Shown here: one piece after another, positions 19,215-29,713 of the stretch
Layout: each line of letters begins with the position of its first letter
Position numbering within the stretch: position 1 is the stretch's first letter
Assembly: GCA_025454395.1 (NCBI GenBank)
Contig: JALOOM010000040.1
Span: 1-64,000, forward strand
Reading direction: 5' to 3'
Length of the DNA: 64,000 nt
Origin: Elainella sp. Prado103
GTDB lineage: Bacteria; Cyanobacteriota; Cyanobacteriia; Elainellales; Elainellaceae
The notes under the pieces: generated by a model
Told to the model about the DNA's origin: nothing
The model's database searches: none
What the model saw: the letters and a program-made list of their open reading frames with translations, nothing else
Position numbers and translations under genes: made by a program

Positions 19215-20972
19215 ATGTCTGTTAGCTTTAATGCCGCTACAACATTCACGATTGGACATGCGCCCAGTTCGATCGTAGTCACCGATCTAAATAAAGATAG
19301 TATTCTCGATATTCTCGTTGGCGGTAATGCCAGTAGCATATTTGGGTTCCCGCTCCCCGAAGGTTCACTTTCGGTCTTGTTAGGCAACGGCTCTGGGCAA
19401 TTTGGCAGCCCTATTTTGTCTTCTAGTCCCCAGTTTGGTCGAGCTAGCTCGATCGCCGTTGGTGATTTTGATGGGGATGGTAACTCCGATTTGATTAGCC
19501 TCGGTAATATATTCGGGGTTTCCGCCAGTAACTTCTTTTTAGCCCTGGGTGATGGCAAAGGTGGTTTTACACCGAGTAAAAATCTAATTTTGGGTGGTAC
19601 TCCTCAGTCGGTTGCGGTAGGAGACATCGATAAAGACGGAGCGCTAGATGCCGTTGTGGCAGAAGGTGATAGCAGCGTTTCCATCTTGTTGGGGAATGGC
19701 AAAGGGGACTTCAAATCGAATAGTGGCATTGCAGTAGATGGCAATGTCAGCGATGTCGTCTTACGAGATGTGAATGGCGATCAGGGGCTTGATCTGGCGA
19801 TTTTATCGACCATTGGATCGGGGAGCGATCGAACCAGTCAATTTCAGATCCTGCAGGGCGATAGTCAAGGCAGCTTCACACCCCAAGATCCGGTTGATCT
19901 AGGGACAGGCAATTATGGTGCTTCTGATCTGACCCTGGCAGATTTAAATGGGGATGGGCGACTGGATGCTATAGCATTAGTCGGGAATCAAATGACGGTC
20001 TTGCTATCTAGCCCCAGCCAAGAATTTCAGCCCGTTTTTGCCACCCAACTGCTTGCTAACAATATTAGTACCGGCGATTTTAATGGCGATGGCCGGATCG
20101 ATATCGTGGCATCATTGCAGTCTGGCAGTAATGGCACCGCTATCCTGCTAGGGAACGGTAAAGGTTATTTTAGTCGTCCAGCGACTTTTCTGCCCCAATC
20201 CAACTTTGGCAGCTCAATTGTGACTGGCGATTTCAATCGAGATAGCAAGCTAGACTGGGCCAGCATCAATCCTGGCTTTAGGGAAGTTGCGGTTTCGCTC
20301 AACTCCACCACGGTGAAAGATTCGATCGCTCAGGGAGTCCAAAATGGGGTGGGATATATCGATGCCTCTAGCGAAGAAAGCGGCAAAGTGACGATCGATC
20401 TAACCAAAGGAACCTTCGTCCTGGAGGGCACCACTCGCATCACCCGCTCGATCCGGAATGTCGATGAGGCGATCGGCACCATTTTTGATGATTCGATGAC
20501 TGGCAACAAGCGCAACAATCTGCTCAATGGCTTTGCTGGACGTGATGAACTGCTGGGTGAAGATGGCGATGATCGCCTGGTGGGTGGCGCGAGCAACGAC
20601 CAGCTAGAAGGTGGAGACGGGAAGGATCGCTTTATCTTTACGACCACGCCAAACTATCCCGAAGGCTTAAACCAACCATTCCGGAAAGCCTTGCTGGGAG
20701 TCGATCGGATCCTGGATTTTGAACGGGGCAAAGATCAGATTGTGCTGGATCAAGGCTCCTTTACTGAAGTGGACAAGAAAGTGAAGTTTGATAGTGTGGA
20801 TTCGATCAAAGAAGCACGTACCAGTTCAGGCATCATCACCTATATCCGGGACAGCGGCAAACTCTTCTACAACCCCAACGGTTCGCGATCGGGCTTTGGA
20901 GAAGGGGGGCTATTTGCTGTGTTAGAGGGAGATGTGAATTTAGGTCGGAAAGATTTCAGTGTATTCCTTTAA
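19215..20972 (+). CDS. FG-GAP/VCBS-repeat protein with C-terminal RTX calcium-binding repeats
   Basis: 585 residues without a signal peptide. At least seven beta-propeller blades carry calcium loops of the D-x-[DN]-x-D-G type (DFDGDGNSD, DIDKDGALD, DLNGDGRLD, DFNGDGRID, DFNRDSKLD), as in integrin-like FG-GAP proteins. Residues about 435-475 hold a short RTX array (GFAGRDELLGEDGDDRLVGG), followed by a DRILDFERGKDQI block common before the C-terminal secretion signal of type I exported proteins. Export by a TolC-dependent type I system is inferred; no transporter genes are nearby. Likely a cell-surface or extracellular adhesion protein. ATG is backed by AAGGAG 10 bases upstream. Confidence 0.8.
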   Translation: MSVSFNAATTFTIGHAPSSIVVTDLNKDSILDILVGGNASSIFGFPLPEGSLSVLLGNGSGQFGSPILSSSPQFGRASSIAVGDFDGDGNSDLISLGNIFGVSASNFFLALGDGKGGFTPSKNLILGGTPQSVAVGDIDKDGALDAVVAEGDSSVSILLGNGKGDFKSNSGIAVDGNVSDVVLRDVNGDQGLDLAILSTIGSGSDRTSQFQILQGDSQGSFTPQDPVDLGTGNYGASDLTLADLNGDGRLDAIALVGNQMTVLLSSPSQEFQPVFATQLLANNISTGDFNGDGRIDIVASLQSGSNGTAILLGNGKGYFSRPATFLPQSNFGSSIVTGDFNRDSKLDWASINPGFREVAVSLNSTTVKDSIAQGVQNGVGYIDASSEESGKVTIDLTKGTFVLEGTTRITRSIRNVDEAIGTIFDDSMTGNKRNNLLNGFAGRDELLGEDGDDRLVGGASNDQLEGGDGKDRFIFTTTPNYPEGLNQPFRKALLGVDRILDFERGKDQIVLDQGSFTEVDKKVKFDSVDSIKEARTSSGIITYIRDSGKLFYNPNGSRSGFGEGGLFAVLEGDVNLGRKDFSVFL

Positions 20973-21006
20973 TATGCAATCAAAATATTAAGATGCAAGC
21001 GATTGA

Positions 21007-21894
21007 CTACTCCTGAGTTGCTAGCATCAATGTGCATTGAATACAGGTTATGGGATGGGCAGTAGTCGGAACGGCTAACACCTCGATGCTACCGCCCATT
21101 TTTTCCAACAACATTTGGTTAACAATTAAAGACATTCCAGGGGAAGGAAGCGATCCTAACTCTGTGAGAGCAGCTAGCTCAGGAGCAGAAGGCATCTGAG
21201 TCATTTCTTCTTCAGCCGCCTGGAGCATACCCCGATCGCGTAAGGTAGACAGCAAATCGATCGGTTCTTGCCAGAATTCGGCAGGACGCTCATCTTCAAT
21301 CCGAATCTGCACCTGCTGCTGGGCGGCATCCACTTGAGGAATCACCCGAATCACCCCTTCTCGCATCAAACTCATGGGGGTATCGACCAAGCTGACTAGC
21401 ACTTGCTGTAACCAGCGCGGATCTGCGATCACCTGGATGTCTGGTGCGGGATATTCAATCTGTAAATGTTGGTTCCGGTTTTGGGCTTGCAGCATCAGTA
21501 AGCTTTCTAGCTCCATGAAAATATCTTCCAGGCAAAGCGGTTGGATCTTGAGTTGTTCGGTGCCATACACAGCCTTGGAGACATTGATCAACCGATCGAG
21601 CAAGCCCAACAGTTTTTGAGCTGCTGCATAAGCCTGTGAGATAAACTCACGTTCTTCGGCGGGGTCTTCACAGAGATCGGCTAAGATCAACTGCTGTAAA
21701 CTCATAATGCTATTCAAGGGCGATCGGAGTTCATGAGCGGTTCGAGCCAAGAAGCCCGCTTTAAATCGCTCGGAAGTTTGTGCCATCCGATAAGCGAGTT
21801 GAGTATGTTCTAGCTGCTCTTGCAGGTTTTGCAGGTTTTGCTGTGACTTGACCACCTGATTTTCAGACTCCGCTGTTCGAGAAGTATCTACCAT
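21007..21894 (-). CDS. degenerate sensor histidine kinase
   Basis: 295 residues, no membrane segment. A coiled-coil start (about 10-40) leads into a good HisKA phospho-acceptor helix, FLARTAHELRSPLNSI, with the His near residue 53. The ATPase domain is unconvincing: at the N-box the line reads QVLVSLVDTPMSL where active kinases have Asn at two positions, and the G1 box DxGxG is replaced by IEDERPAEF. It therefore probably does not autophosphorylate, though it could accept phosphate in trans or act as a scaffold. It faces the FG-GAP gene tail to tail, 34 bp apart. No response regulator adjoins it. Confidence 0.75.
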   Translation of the reverse strand: MVDTSRTAESENQVVKSQQNLQNLQEQLEHTQLAYRMAQTSERFKAGFLARTAHELRSPLNSIMSLQQLILADLCEDPAEEREFISQAYAAAQKLLGLLDRLINVSKAVYGTEQLKIQPLCLEDIFMELESLLMLQAQNRNQHLQIEYPAPDIQVIADPRWLQQVLVSLVDTPMSLMREGVIRVIPQVDAAQQQVQIRIEDERPAEFWQEPIDLLSTLRDRGMLQAAEEEMTQMPSAPELAALTELGSLPSPGMSLIVNQMLLEKMGGSIEVLAVPTTAHPITCIQCTLMLATQE

Positions 21895-22339
21895 ATTTGG
21901 ATCTACATTTGGATCTACCAGAATTGGAATCTACAGTTGGGATCGATCGGAACTGGATTGACCAGAATTGGGTCTGCCAGAATTAGACCAGACCTGGGAT
22001 CGACCAGAACTGGGATCGATCAGAATCGGGATCGCTTGGATTATAGAATCGCCCCAATTGACCGATTGAGAAACGAACCAGAGGAAGCCATCGTGTTTCG
22101 TCTAGAGTACACTGCATTGGCTGGCTAGTCCTCAGGGTCTGCATAGTTGGCATCGTTTAGTCCTTTAATTTTTGATATCTTCATATTCTCAATACTGGAA
22201 ACATGTCAGAAGAACTTAATGTTGGCAGAATTCACGGTCAGATATTCTCTTAAATGGGTACTGGCTGGGCTTGACACCGGCTGATCATTCGACAACCTGT
22301 ATTGCCTGGGTTCCCTTTTGCTGCGCTGTGTGATGCTTT
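21895..22339. other. spacer with short direct repeats
   Basis: About 445 bp between divergent genes. Its first 140 bp are built of ATTTGGATCTAC and GGGATCGA(C/T)CAGAA units. No gene is seen. Confidence 0.5.
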
Positions 22340-23926
22340 ATGACTCAACCTCTTGCTCGCTCCTACGATTTCATTTGTTTTGGTGATGAGGTTCCTGGTA
22401 TTTTGGCGATCGTGACTGCTGCCAGAGAATATCGTCGTCGTACCAATTCCTTTCCCCGCAGCTTGGTGATGTTCAAAGCTAACTCCCAAGATGGCGTGGG
22501 GGGGCATTTAGTCCGAGGCAGGCTGGCCTATTTGGATCGTAGTAGTGTGCCCCTTAACATTCGCCAGCGCTACCAACTTGGAGATTTTGGCGATCCACCA
22601 ACCATTTATCAGGAGTTTCTGACTCGGGTTGGGGTCGGTAAAGTCTCCCTTGACCCGGATCGAGCCAACACTGTCCTACGGCAGATGCTGAGCGAGGCTG
22701 GAGTCGATATTCTCAGTCGGATCGATGTGGATTCGCTCATATTAGATGGCAGACGGATCCAAGGCATTCGGCTCAAACGAGGTGAAATCTATCTAGGCAA
22801 GCAATTTATCGACTGCACAGTCAATGCAGAACTTGCCCAGATGGCAGGGGTGGAAAAACTGCCTGGGTTCGCCCGCCTCGGATTGCCTGATTCCGAACTC
22901 TCCGTCACGCTCATCTTTGAAACCCAAGGACTGAGTAGCCAAACCTTGCGATCCCTGGAGGATGCCTATCTAAAGCGATTCACCAACCCCAATGATGCCG
23001 AAGCGCAAAGCTGGTTGGATGTTGCATCAGGGCAAAATCCCGACTTTAAACAGCAACTGGTTCGCGATCTCTACTATCCAGATGGGCGACTGAAGCGGAT
23101 GGATATCGGGAGCGACTATATCGATATTTATGGAGAAGCCTTACCGATCGCCTATCATGCTTTTCGCGGCACCCCAATGGATTTAGCCGCCAGTGGCAGC
23201 ATTTTAGACAATGCCAATGTGGCAATTTTGCCAGGTAGCCATCGCTTATCTTGGAATGGTTTACTCTTTTTCGTCACGGCTGCTGAGGCGGAAGCTCTCG
23301 CTCGGAATGGTGCCAAACCCACTGCCAGAATGCTGGAGGAAATGAGTTTTATCGATCGCTGGTATCGCAGCCTGGGAGCCACCAGTGTTAAGGCCGCTTC
23401 AGAATTGTATATTCGTCATGCAGGTAACATTGGCGGGGCATTAGAACCCTTACCCGGTGCCCAGATGATGGCAGGTGGATTGTCAGTTCATGAAGGCTTG
23501 GGTAGTTTTGGCTATGCCTTTGATGCCAGAGGTGGAATTGATGGACTACAAGATCGGGCGATCACAGTAGGAGCCCCTGACCCCAATTTCAAAAAGCCCC
23601 TATTCAACATTGGTATGCGTCATGCCCTGCTCCGTGATTTTCCCAATCTAGCGGTCTTGGGCCCGGCATCGGGCTTTGATGGCAACAGTAGTACGGCGGG
23701 TCGGATTGTGGAATATAACGTCGGGGTTGGTCAGGCGATCGGGATTGCTGCCTGCTTAGCTGTCTTGACCAATCGGGAGATGAACCGCTTCAGTAATACT
23801 GAGATTCGTAATGTTCTAGCTGCAACCGGACGCTTACCCAAGCTATATGGAGTGTACGATCCGGAGGAAACCGCTAGAGTCGCTCTATTTGAAAAGCTGA
23901 TGGGTGTGCCCATTTACACGGTTTAA
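22340..23926 (+). CDS. FAD-dependent oxidoreductase (FAD_oxidored family)
   Basis: 528 residues, most like the FAD-dependent oxidoreductase family common in cyanobacteria. The N-terminal dinucleotide fold is recognisable (YDFICFGDEVPGILAIVTAA), although the Gly pattern differs from GxGxxG. The C-terminal FAD-contact region reads FPNLAVLGPASGFDGNSSTA followed by RIVEYNVGVGQAIGIAA, where a final helix caps the cofactor. The substrate is unknown. It stands alone on the plus strand with a long upstream spacer and a small minus-strand gene just downstream. Confidence 0.75.
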   Translation: MTQPLARSYDFICFGDEVPGILAIVTAAREYRRRTNSFPRSLVMFKANSQDGVGGHLVRGRLAYLDRSSVPLNIRQRYQLGDFGDPPTIYQEFLTRVGVGKVSLDPDRANTVLRQMLSEAGVDILSRIDVDSLILDGRRIQGIRLKRGEIYLGKQFIDCTVNAELAQMAGVEKLPGFARLGLPDSELSVTLIFETQGLSSQTLRSLEDAYLKRFTNPNDAEAQSWLDVASGQNPDFKQQLVRDLYYPDGRLKRMDIGSDYIDIYGEALPIAYHAFRGTPMDLAASGSILDNANVAILPGSHRLSWNGLLFFVTAAEAEALARNGAKPTARMLEEMSFIDRWYRSLGATSVKAASELYIRHAGNIGGALEPLPGAQMMAGGLSVHEGLGSFGYAFDARGGIDGLQDRAITVGAPDPNFKKPLFNIGMRHALLRDFPNLAVLGPASGFDGNSSTAGRIVEYNVGVGQAIGIAACLAVLTNREMNRFSNTEIRNVLAATGRLPKLYGVYDPEETARVALFEKLMGVPIYTV

Positions 23927-23958
23927 TCTCAGCTCGTGAAACTCAGACAAAATCCTAC

Positions 23959-24198
23959 CTAGAAGTTGGGATCATGCTCGCTATCCCAGCACACTTCGTT
24001 TTGCCATTGTCGCCCCGATCGCTCGCACTCTGCTCGATCGTTGATCCAGGGAATGCCAGTCGGATGAATCTCTGCCGACACCGAAGCTTGTAGCCAGGGC
24101 TGAAATCCCCACAGCCAGCCTAAAGTGACGATCGAGCCCAAGAGGGCACAGAAGAAACTGATCTGAAACAAGTTTGCGTGATGGTACGGGGATTTCAT
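23959..24198 (-). CDS. small single-pass membrane protein with paired cysteines
   Basis: 79 residues, not assigned to a named family. One membrane helix at about 12-31 (ISFFCALLGSIVTLGWLWGF) is followed by an exposed tail with two Cys (RAECERSGRQW and NEVCWDSEHDPNF). The acidic DPNF end and spaced Cys recall small uncharacterised cyanobacterial proteins, from memory only. It converges with the FAD oxidoreductase, 32 bp apart. The ATG is followed by a plausible membrane topology; no strong ribosome site is seen. Confidence 0.6.
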   Translation of the reverse strand: MKSPYHHANLFQISFFCALLGSIVTLGWLWGFQPWLQASVSAEIHPTGIPWINDRAECERSGRQWQNEVCWDSEHDPNF

Positions 24199-24729
24199 GC
24201 TTGCAGCTCACTCCCAAAGGGATGATAATCACAGGGATTTTACGGTTAACACTTCATCATCCTGCCCAATTTTCGCTAGATTGTCCAGTGCTTTAAGAAA
24301 TCATCATGTTATAAATGATACCCGATCGATCCTGGCAGACGAATCACACCATTCCGGCTGCCGTAACCCGCACCGATCATGTCACGAACCATATTTAACG
24401 ACTTGTAACGTTGATGTGAATAGAAGCTTAAATTCTTAGATTTAAGCCCAGAGATAATTTCCAATGATAAGGAAGTGAGCTGATTGACTGACAGAACTTA
24501 AACCGTCCTCACTCCAACCCCTCTCCCGGCGAAGGGCTTTCGAACCAGATTTTGATTTGAAGTCTCTGCGCTTCTGGTGAGATGCTTGTTTTTCACCTGA
24601 GCGAGCAGGATTCCATCCTCACTTGTCGAGCCATGTCAGCCTCGGCGCTATACTTTCACCCTCGTCTGGATTAGCTCCCCGCCTTGCAGCACTTTCTCAA
24701 TTCGCAGCATCACTGAAAGGAGATTACGA
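24199..24729. other. spacer before the PTS genes
   Basis: About 530 bp without a gene, holding one copy of a dispersed repeat (24482-24567) and ending in AAAGGAG, the ribosome site of the PTS gene. Confidence 0.55.
24482..24567 (+). repeat. dispersed repeat, copy 1
   Basis: About 86 bases starting GATTGACTGACAGAACTTAA match a second copy at 46069-46160. Shared blocks include CCAACCCCTCTCCC and GGGCTTTCGAACCAG. The internal CTCTCCCGGCGAAGGG could fold. The copies differ by scattered substitutions and a small indel. Confidence 0.75.
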
Positions 24730-27288
24730 ATGACCTATATTGCCCCATCGGCTCAGAAGACGAGTGCCGGTGTTTCGTTGATCGCTCCCTTATCTGGGCG
24801 GCTAGTGCCGATCGATCGGGTGCCTGATCCAGTGTTTGCTGAAAAAATGGTGGGAGATGGCATCTCGATCGATCCCACCAGTCAAGTGTTACTTGCACCC
24901 TGCGATGGTGAAGTGGTGCAGTTACATCCCTCTTGCCATGCCATTACGGTGAAAACGGCGGAAGGACTGGAAGTTTTGATGCACATTGGCTTAGAAACAG
25001 TGGCACTGAGGGGAGAAGGCTTCAAACCGCATGTCAAGATGGGCGATCGAGTTAAGGTGGGCGATCCTCTGATTGAATTTGACCCGGACTATGTAGCCTT
25101 GAATGCCAAAAGCCTACTCACCCAGATTGTGATCAGCAATAGCGATCAGGTCGCGAAATTTACCCCTCACACTGGGTTGGTGGCTGTTGGGCAAGATGTG
25201 ATTCTCGATTTGGATCTGGCTGGATCCAGCCAAACTATCTCTACCCAAACAGGAGTCACCGTTACCTCTGACCCCATTATTATTCCCAATCCCACTGGAC
25301 TTCATGCCCGCCCAGCCGCCGTACTCGTCAACCTGGCCAAAAAATACAAATCCAACCTGAAGCTGAAACGAGGCGATAAAGCTGTGAGTGCTCGCAGTGT
25401 GGTGGGTTTGATGGGATTAGAAGTTGCTCATGGCGATACGGTGCAGTTGATTGCCGATGGGACTGATGCCGTTGCAGCAATTGCCGAACTGAGTGAAGCC
25501 CTGCGCACGGGGTTGGGAGAAGAAGGCGCGAAACCCGTCAGTTCTACCGCCAGTGTGGCTGCTCTCACGGCTGCTCCCCCTCCGCCTCGACCGCGATCGA
25601 CCGATCCCAACTTGATTTTAGGAGTGGCGGCTTCGCCTGGATTAGCGGTGGGTTATAGCTATGCCCTGCGGCGGCAGGAGATTGAAGTAGCCGAAGCGGG
25701 CAGCAACCCCAATCAAGAGCGCCGTCAGTTTGAGCAGGCGATCGATCAAGCCAAATCGGAAATTGAAGCCTTGCGAGCTAAGGTGCATGGACAGGCCGAT
25801 GCGGGCAAGGCGGCCATTTTTGCAGCCCATCTGGAATTGCTAGAAGATCCAGAAATTACTGACATGGCTACCAACCTGATCGATAAGGGCAAGAGTGCGG
25901 CCTTTGCCTGGAAGCAGGCTTATACCAACCAGGCTAATACCCTGGCCAACCTGAAGAATGAATTGCTAGCAGCTCGGGCAAATGACTTGCGAGATGTGGG
26001 TGGGCGGGTATTACGCATTCTCACCGGCACCTCAGTCGAAGCGGTGTCTTATCCCGATCGGTGCATTTTGTTGGCAGAAGATTTGACTCCTTCCGATACG
26101 GCCACCATGCAACAAGGTAAGGTACTAGGGTTCTGTACGGTCGGCGGTGGGGCAACTTCTCATGTTTCCATCCTGGCTCGATCGATGGATATTCCCGCCA
26201 TTGCTGGAGCCGAAGCGCGCATTATGGATCTGCCCGATGGCACGCCCGTGATTTTGGATGGCAGTAAAGGCAAACTGCGGTTGCATCCCTCACCGGAGGA
26301 AATGGATCGGGTTCAAACAGCCCAAGTGCGTCTGAAAGCCAAGCGAGAAGCCGATCTGGCGACCGCCGATCAACCGGCTATAACGCGAGACGGGTACCGA
26401 ATTGAGGTAGTGGCCAATATTGGCAATCAGAAAGATGCTGAGCGATCGGTACAACTCGGTGGCGAAGGGGTTGGGTTATTGCGATCGGAGTTTGTTTTTA
26501 TGGAGCGAGACAGTGCTCCTAGTGAAGATGAGCAAACTGAGATCTACAGCCGGATTGCTCGGGCATTAGGCGATCGGCCGCTGATCATTCGTACCCTGGA
26601 TGTCGGTGGAGACAAACCCCTACCCTATTTGCCGATTCCCCATGAAGAAAACCCCTTCTTAGGCGAACGTGGGATTCGGATTGGCTTCGATCGCCCCGAT
26701 ATCCTGCGAACTCAGCTCCGAGCCATTCTACGCGCTTCTACTCAGGGGCACGTTAAGGTGATGTTTCCCATGATTGCCACCCTGGAAGATTGGCGGATGG
26801 CCAAAGCCATGTTGGAGGAGGAACGACAAGCCCTTGGGGTTGCTTCGATCCCATCTGGGATTATGGTAGAAGTGCCTTCAGCCGCAGTGCTGGCCGATCA
26901 ATTTGCCCAAGAGGCTGATTTCTTCTCGGTGGGCACGAATGACTTGACCCAATATACATTGGCGATGGATCGCGGTCATCCTAAATTGGCTCCCCATGTG
27001 GATGGCTTAAATCCGGCAGTCCTCTCCCTGATCGGCATGGCCGCTCAGGCCGCCAATGCCCATGGTAAATTCTGTGGGATTTGCGGTGGCATCGGCAGTG
27101 ATCCCCAGGCGGTGCCCATTCTGATCGGTCTGGGGGTAAAAGAACTGAGTGTGAGTGTTCCCACCATTCCTAGCATTAAAGCCCAGATTCGCAATTTGAG
27201 CCTAGCCGATTGTCAGCAGTTGGCCGAACAAGCCCTGAAACTACGATCGGGTGCTGAAGTCCGAGAACTCTCTCCTTTGGAAGACTAA
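24730..27288 (+). CDS. PTS multiphosphoryl transfer protein, fused IIA-HPr-EI
   Basis: 852 residues carrying three general or sugar PTS domains in order. IIA of the glucose type covers about 17-150, with the phospho-His in [10 protein letters not shown]. HPr covers about 180-265, with the active His in [11 protein letters not shown] and a regulatory-type Ser in [11 protein letters not shown]. Enzyme I covers about 293-852, with His in [15 protein letters not shown] near residue 477, PEP-binding [12 protein letters not shown] and a C-terminal Cys in [11 protein letters not shown]. It would pass phosphate from PEP through EI and HPr to IIA and on to the IIB of the next gene. Fusions of this order are known in Gram-negative bacteria (NagF-type). 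ATG follows AAAGGAG by 7 bases. No catalytic residue is missing. Complete sugar PTS is uncommon in cyanobacteria. Confidence 0.93.
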   Translation: MTYIAPSAQKTSAGVSLIAPLSGRLVPIDRVPDPVFAEKMVGDGISIDPTSQVLLAPCDGEVVQLHPSCHAITVKTAEGLEVLMHIGLETVALRGEGFKPHVKMGDRVKVGDPLIEFDPDYVALNAKSLLTQIVISNSDQVAKFTPHTGLVAVGQDVILDLDLAGSSQTISTQTGVTVTSDPIIIPNPTGLHARPAAVLVNLAKKYKSNLKLKRGDKAVSARSVVGLMGLEVAHGDTVQLIADGTDAVAAIAELSEALRTGLGEEGAKPVSSTASVAALTAAPPPPRPRSTDPNLILGVAASPGLAVGYSYALRRQEIEVAEAGSNPNQERRQFEQAIDQAKSEIEALRAKVHGQADAGKAAIFAAHLELLEDPEITDMATNLIDKGKSAAFAWKQAYTNQANTLANLKNELLAARANDLRDVGGRVLRILTGTSVEAVSYPDRCILLAEDLTPSDTATMQQGKVLGFCTVGGGATSHVSILARSMDIPAIAGAEARIMDLPDGTPVILDGSKGKLRLHPSPEEMDRVQTAQVRLKAKREADLATADQPAITRDGYRIEVVANIGNQKDAERSVQLGGEGVGLLRSEFVFMERDSAPSEDEQTEIYSRIARALGDRPLIIRTLDVGGDKPLPYLPIPHEENPFLGERGIRIGFDRPDILRTQLRAILRASTQGHVKVMFPMIATLEDWRMAKAMLEEERQALGVASIPSGIMVEVPSAAVLADQFAQEADFFSVGTNDLTQYTLAMDRGHPKLAPHVDGLNPAVLSLIGMAAQAANAHGKFCGICGGIGSDPQAVPILIGLGVKELSVSVPTIPSIKAQIRNLSLADCQQLAEQALKLRSGAEVRELSPLED

Positions 27289-27298
27289 GGCGGAGAAA

Positions 27299-27341
27299 AC
27301 GTTCCTTATTCACTCACGTTCCTTATTCATTCACGTTCCTT
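27299..27341. repeat. 16-bp tandem repeat in the PTS intergenic spacer
   Basis: ACGTTCCTTATTCACTC and variants occur 2.6 times, filling almost the whole 53-bp gap and reaching the ATG of the permease gene. No ribosome-binding site is visible within it. Confidence 0.75.
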
Positions 27342-29303
27342 ATGTTCAAAAAAGCATTCGCTCTATTGCAGCAAATGGGTAAGGCACTGATGCTACCCGT
27401 CTCGGTGCTGCCGGTTGCCGGGTTGCTGCTGGGTATTGGCTCTGCCAAGTTCAGTAAACCCGAAGCCTTTGGTTGGCTGCCAGAATGGTTGGCCACCATC
27501 ATGAGACAATCGGGAGATGCCATTTTTGCTAATTTGCCAGTGATCTTTGCGATCGCCGTTACCATTGCTTTCACGGGCAATGATGGGGCCTCGGCCTTGG
27601 CAGCGATCGTGGGTTTTGCGGTATTTGTGGCGGCTTTAGGAGCTGCGGCCCAAACTTTCTTTGGCTATATCACTCCCCAGGCTATTTTAGCCAAGGGGCT
27701 CGATCCTAACACGGTGGGTTTGCTCAGCCCGCAAGAACTGGCTGCTAAAGGGCTTCCTGAAACCGTGAATGTTCTAAAACCGGTGTTAGGCATCAATACC
27801 CTTGATACAGGGGTGTTTGGCGGCTTGCTGGTGGGCTGTCTGGCCGCTTATCTATTCAACAAATATTTCCGCATCCAGCTCCCCCAATATTTGGGCTTTT
27901 TCGCAGGCAAGCGGTTTGTGCCGATCATTACGGGTTTGAGTGCGATCGGGCTGGGTATTGTCATGAGTGTGGTTTGGCCACCGATTGGTCATGCCATTCA
28001 AACGGCTGCTAACGCGGCTGCCAAGGGTACGAATACGGCGATCACGGCTGCCATTTACGGGGTTGTCGAACGATCGTTGATTCCCTTTGGTCTACACCAT
28101 ATTTGGAACGTGCCGTTCTTTTTCGAGATTGGTCAATTTACCGATCCGGTGACCAATCAGGTAGTACGAGGTGACATTAACCGATTCTTTGCGGGAGACA
28201 AAACCGCCGGGATTTTGGGTGGAGCCTATTGGTTTAAAATGTTCGGTCTGCCAGGGGCAGCGATCGCCATGTGGCGAGTAGCCTATCCTAAAAACCGAGG
28301 CCGCGTCAGTGGTTTAATGTTCTCTGCTGCTTTCACTTCCTTTCTAACAGGTATTACGGAACCGTTAGAGTTTTCCTTCATGTTTGTTGCTCCCCAACTT
28401 TATGCCATTCATGCCTTGCTCGCTGGATTTTGTCAGTGGTTATTCCAAACCATGGGTGGCAAGATGGGCTTTACCTTCTCACAAGGGGGAATCGACTTTC
28501 TGTTATTCAACAGCCTTGGAACCAAAGCCTGGTTGGTTCCGGCATTCGGGCCGCTTTTCTTTGCCCTGTATTTCGTGATTTTCTACTTTGGCATTAAACA
28601 ACTGAATCTGAAAACACCCGGTCGGGAAGACGATACGGCGGATGAAGCAGGCATTGGACTGAGCAGCGACGGCAACGAAATGGCTCGCGAATTGGTGCGG
28701 GCTTTTGGGGGACGTGGCAATATTCAAACCCTGGATGCTTGCATTACTCGGTTACGAATCAGTGTCCATGATATGAAGAAGGTGAATAAAGCTCGCCTGA
28801 AAGCTTTGGGTGCTTCTGGGGTGCTAGAAGTGGGCAACAATGCGCAAGCGATCTTTGGGCCCCGATCGGAAAACCTCAAAACTGACATGATGGAATACCT
28901 GAAGGTTGCTGGAGCTGAGGCCGATGAAGCCTATGAACCCAATGCCTCTGAAATCGCAGCGGCTGCCAGTTCAGATGGTTCAACGGTAGGAACCGCAGTC
29001 AATGTTGCTGGCAATGGAGGCAACAAAGCTGATGGGGCGATCGATCAGGCACCTGAAGTTCCTATCAATGTAGAAGGTGTCGTCATGGCACTTGGAGGAC
29101 GCAGGAACATTCGCCAGATTGACAGTGTTGCGCTCACCCGACTACGGATCGAAGTAGCAGATAGCAATATCGTCGATGAAGCCGCCCTGGTAGATGCAGG
29201 CGTGCAAGGCATTCTCCGCATTCCCGGTGGTAAACTGCACCTGATCGTTGGCTTAGGTGCGGATCAATATGCGACTGAAATCAAAAACTTAGCCAGAGCC
29301 TGA
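27342..29303 (+). CDS. PTS permease IIC-IIB with a second, degenerate IIB domain (glucose/GlcNAc family)
   Basis: 653 residues. IIC spans about 1-415 with many membrane helices and the signature [18 protein letters not shown] follows at about 445-520; its phospho-Cys is in [12 protein letters not shown] near residue 467. A second IIB-like domain at about 575-653 keeps the TRLR motif but has Ala in place of Cys ([12 protein letters not shown]), so it cannot carry phosphate. A Ser/Ala/Gly-rich linker joins them. The protein imports and phosphorylates a hexose; glucose versus N-acetylglucosamine cannot be settled, because no nagA, nagB or regulator gene adjoins it. The missing IIA is supplied by the upstream fusion gene, 53 bp away, so the two form an operon. 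Confidence 0.9.
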   Translation: MFKKAFALLQQMGKALMLPVSVLPVAGLLLGIGSAKFSKPEAFGWLPEWLATIMRQSGDAIFANLPVIFAIAVTIAFTGNDGASALAAIVGFAVFVAALGAAAQTFFGYITPQAILAKGLDPNTVGLLSPQELAAKGLPETVNVLKPVLGINTLDTGVFGGLLVGCLAAYLFNKYFRIQLPQYLGFFAGKRFVPIITGLSAIGLGIVMSVVWPPIGHAIQTAANAAAKGTNTAITAAIYGVVERSLIPFGLHHIWNVPFFFEIGQFTDPVTNQVVRGDINRFFAGDKTAGILGGAYWFKMFGLPGAAIAMWRVAYPKNRGRVSGLMFSAAFTSFLTGITEPLEFSFMFVAPQLYAIHALLAGFCQWLFQTMGGKMGFTFSQGGIDFLLFNSLGTKAWLVPAFGPLFFALYFVIFYFGIKQLNLKTPGREDDTADEAGIGLSSDGNEMARELVRAFGGRGNIQTLDACITRLRISVHDMKKVNKARLKALGASGVLEVGNNAQAIFGPRSENLKTDMMEYLKVAGAEADEAYEPNASEIAAAASSDGSTVGTAVNVAGNGGNKADGAIDQAPEVPINVEGVVMALGGRRNIRQIDSVALTRLRIEVADSNIVDEAALVDAGVQGILRIPGGKLHLIVGLGADQYATEIKNLARA

Positions 29304-29436
29304 ACATGGGCTGACATCGAAACTGGCATCGAAATATGTAGAACATCATCACCTAGGATCGACTAAGGCTGTGATCTCGTTGATCTTGTTTCAATAGAGT
29401 CAGATTTAGCCTAATTCAACCAAATCTAATCTATTT

Positions 29437-29497
29437 CCCCTAACTTCCCTTGGTATCTTGCTCAGTCGAGCGATCGGGCGGTTGGGGGATTTTTTTG
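29437..29497 (+). terminator. possible terminator of the PTS operon
   Basis: CCCCTAAC and GTTGGGGG can form an 8-bp stem (one G-U pair) and are followed by a run of T at 29490-29496. The loop is long (36 bases), so the structure is tentative. Confidence 0.45.
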
Positions 29498-29520
29498 GAC
29501 GACATCACCATTATCAGTAG

Positions 29521-29576
29521 CTGACTTTTCATCTGACTTTTCATCTGACTTTTCATCTGACTTTTTCTGACTTTTT
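29521..29576. repeat. 12-bp tandem repeat upstream of the RTX gene
   Basis: CTGACTTTTCAT occurs three times, then two shorter CTGACTTTTT units. The rest of the 29304-29713 spacer has no gene; AGGAGA at 29701 serves the next start. Confidence 0.85.
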
Positions 29577-29713
29577 CAGGCTGGCAAACTCAAAGGCTGA
29601 GCGTAGTCTAGTAATCGTAGCGGATAGGACAGCGGTGCAGCCAAGCTTAACCAATCTCTAGTTGCCTCTCATCCTCAAATCATTTCTCAAACAACTACAC
29701 AGGAGAATTAATC

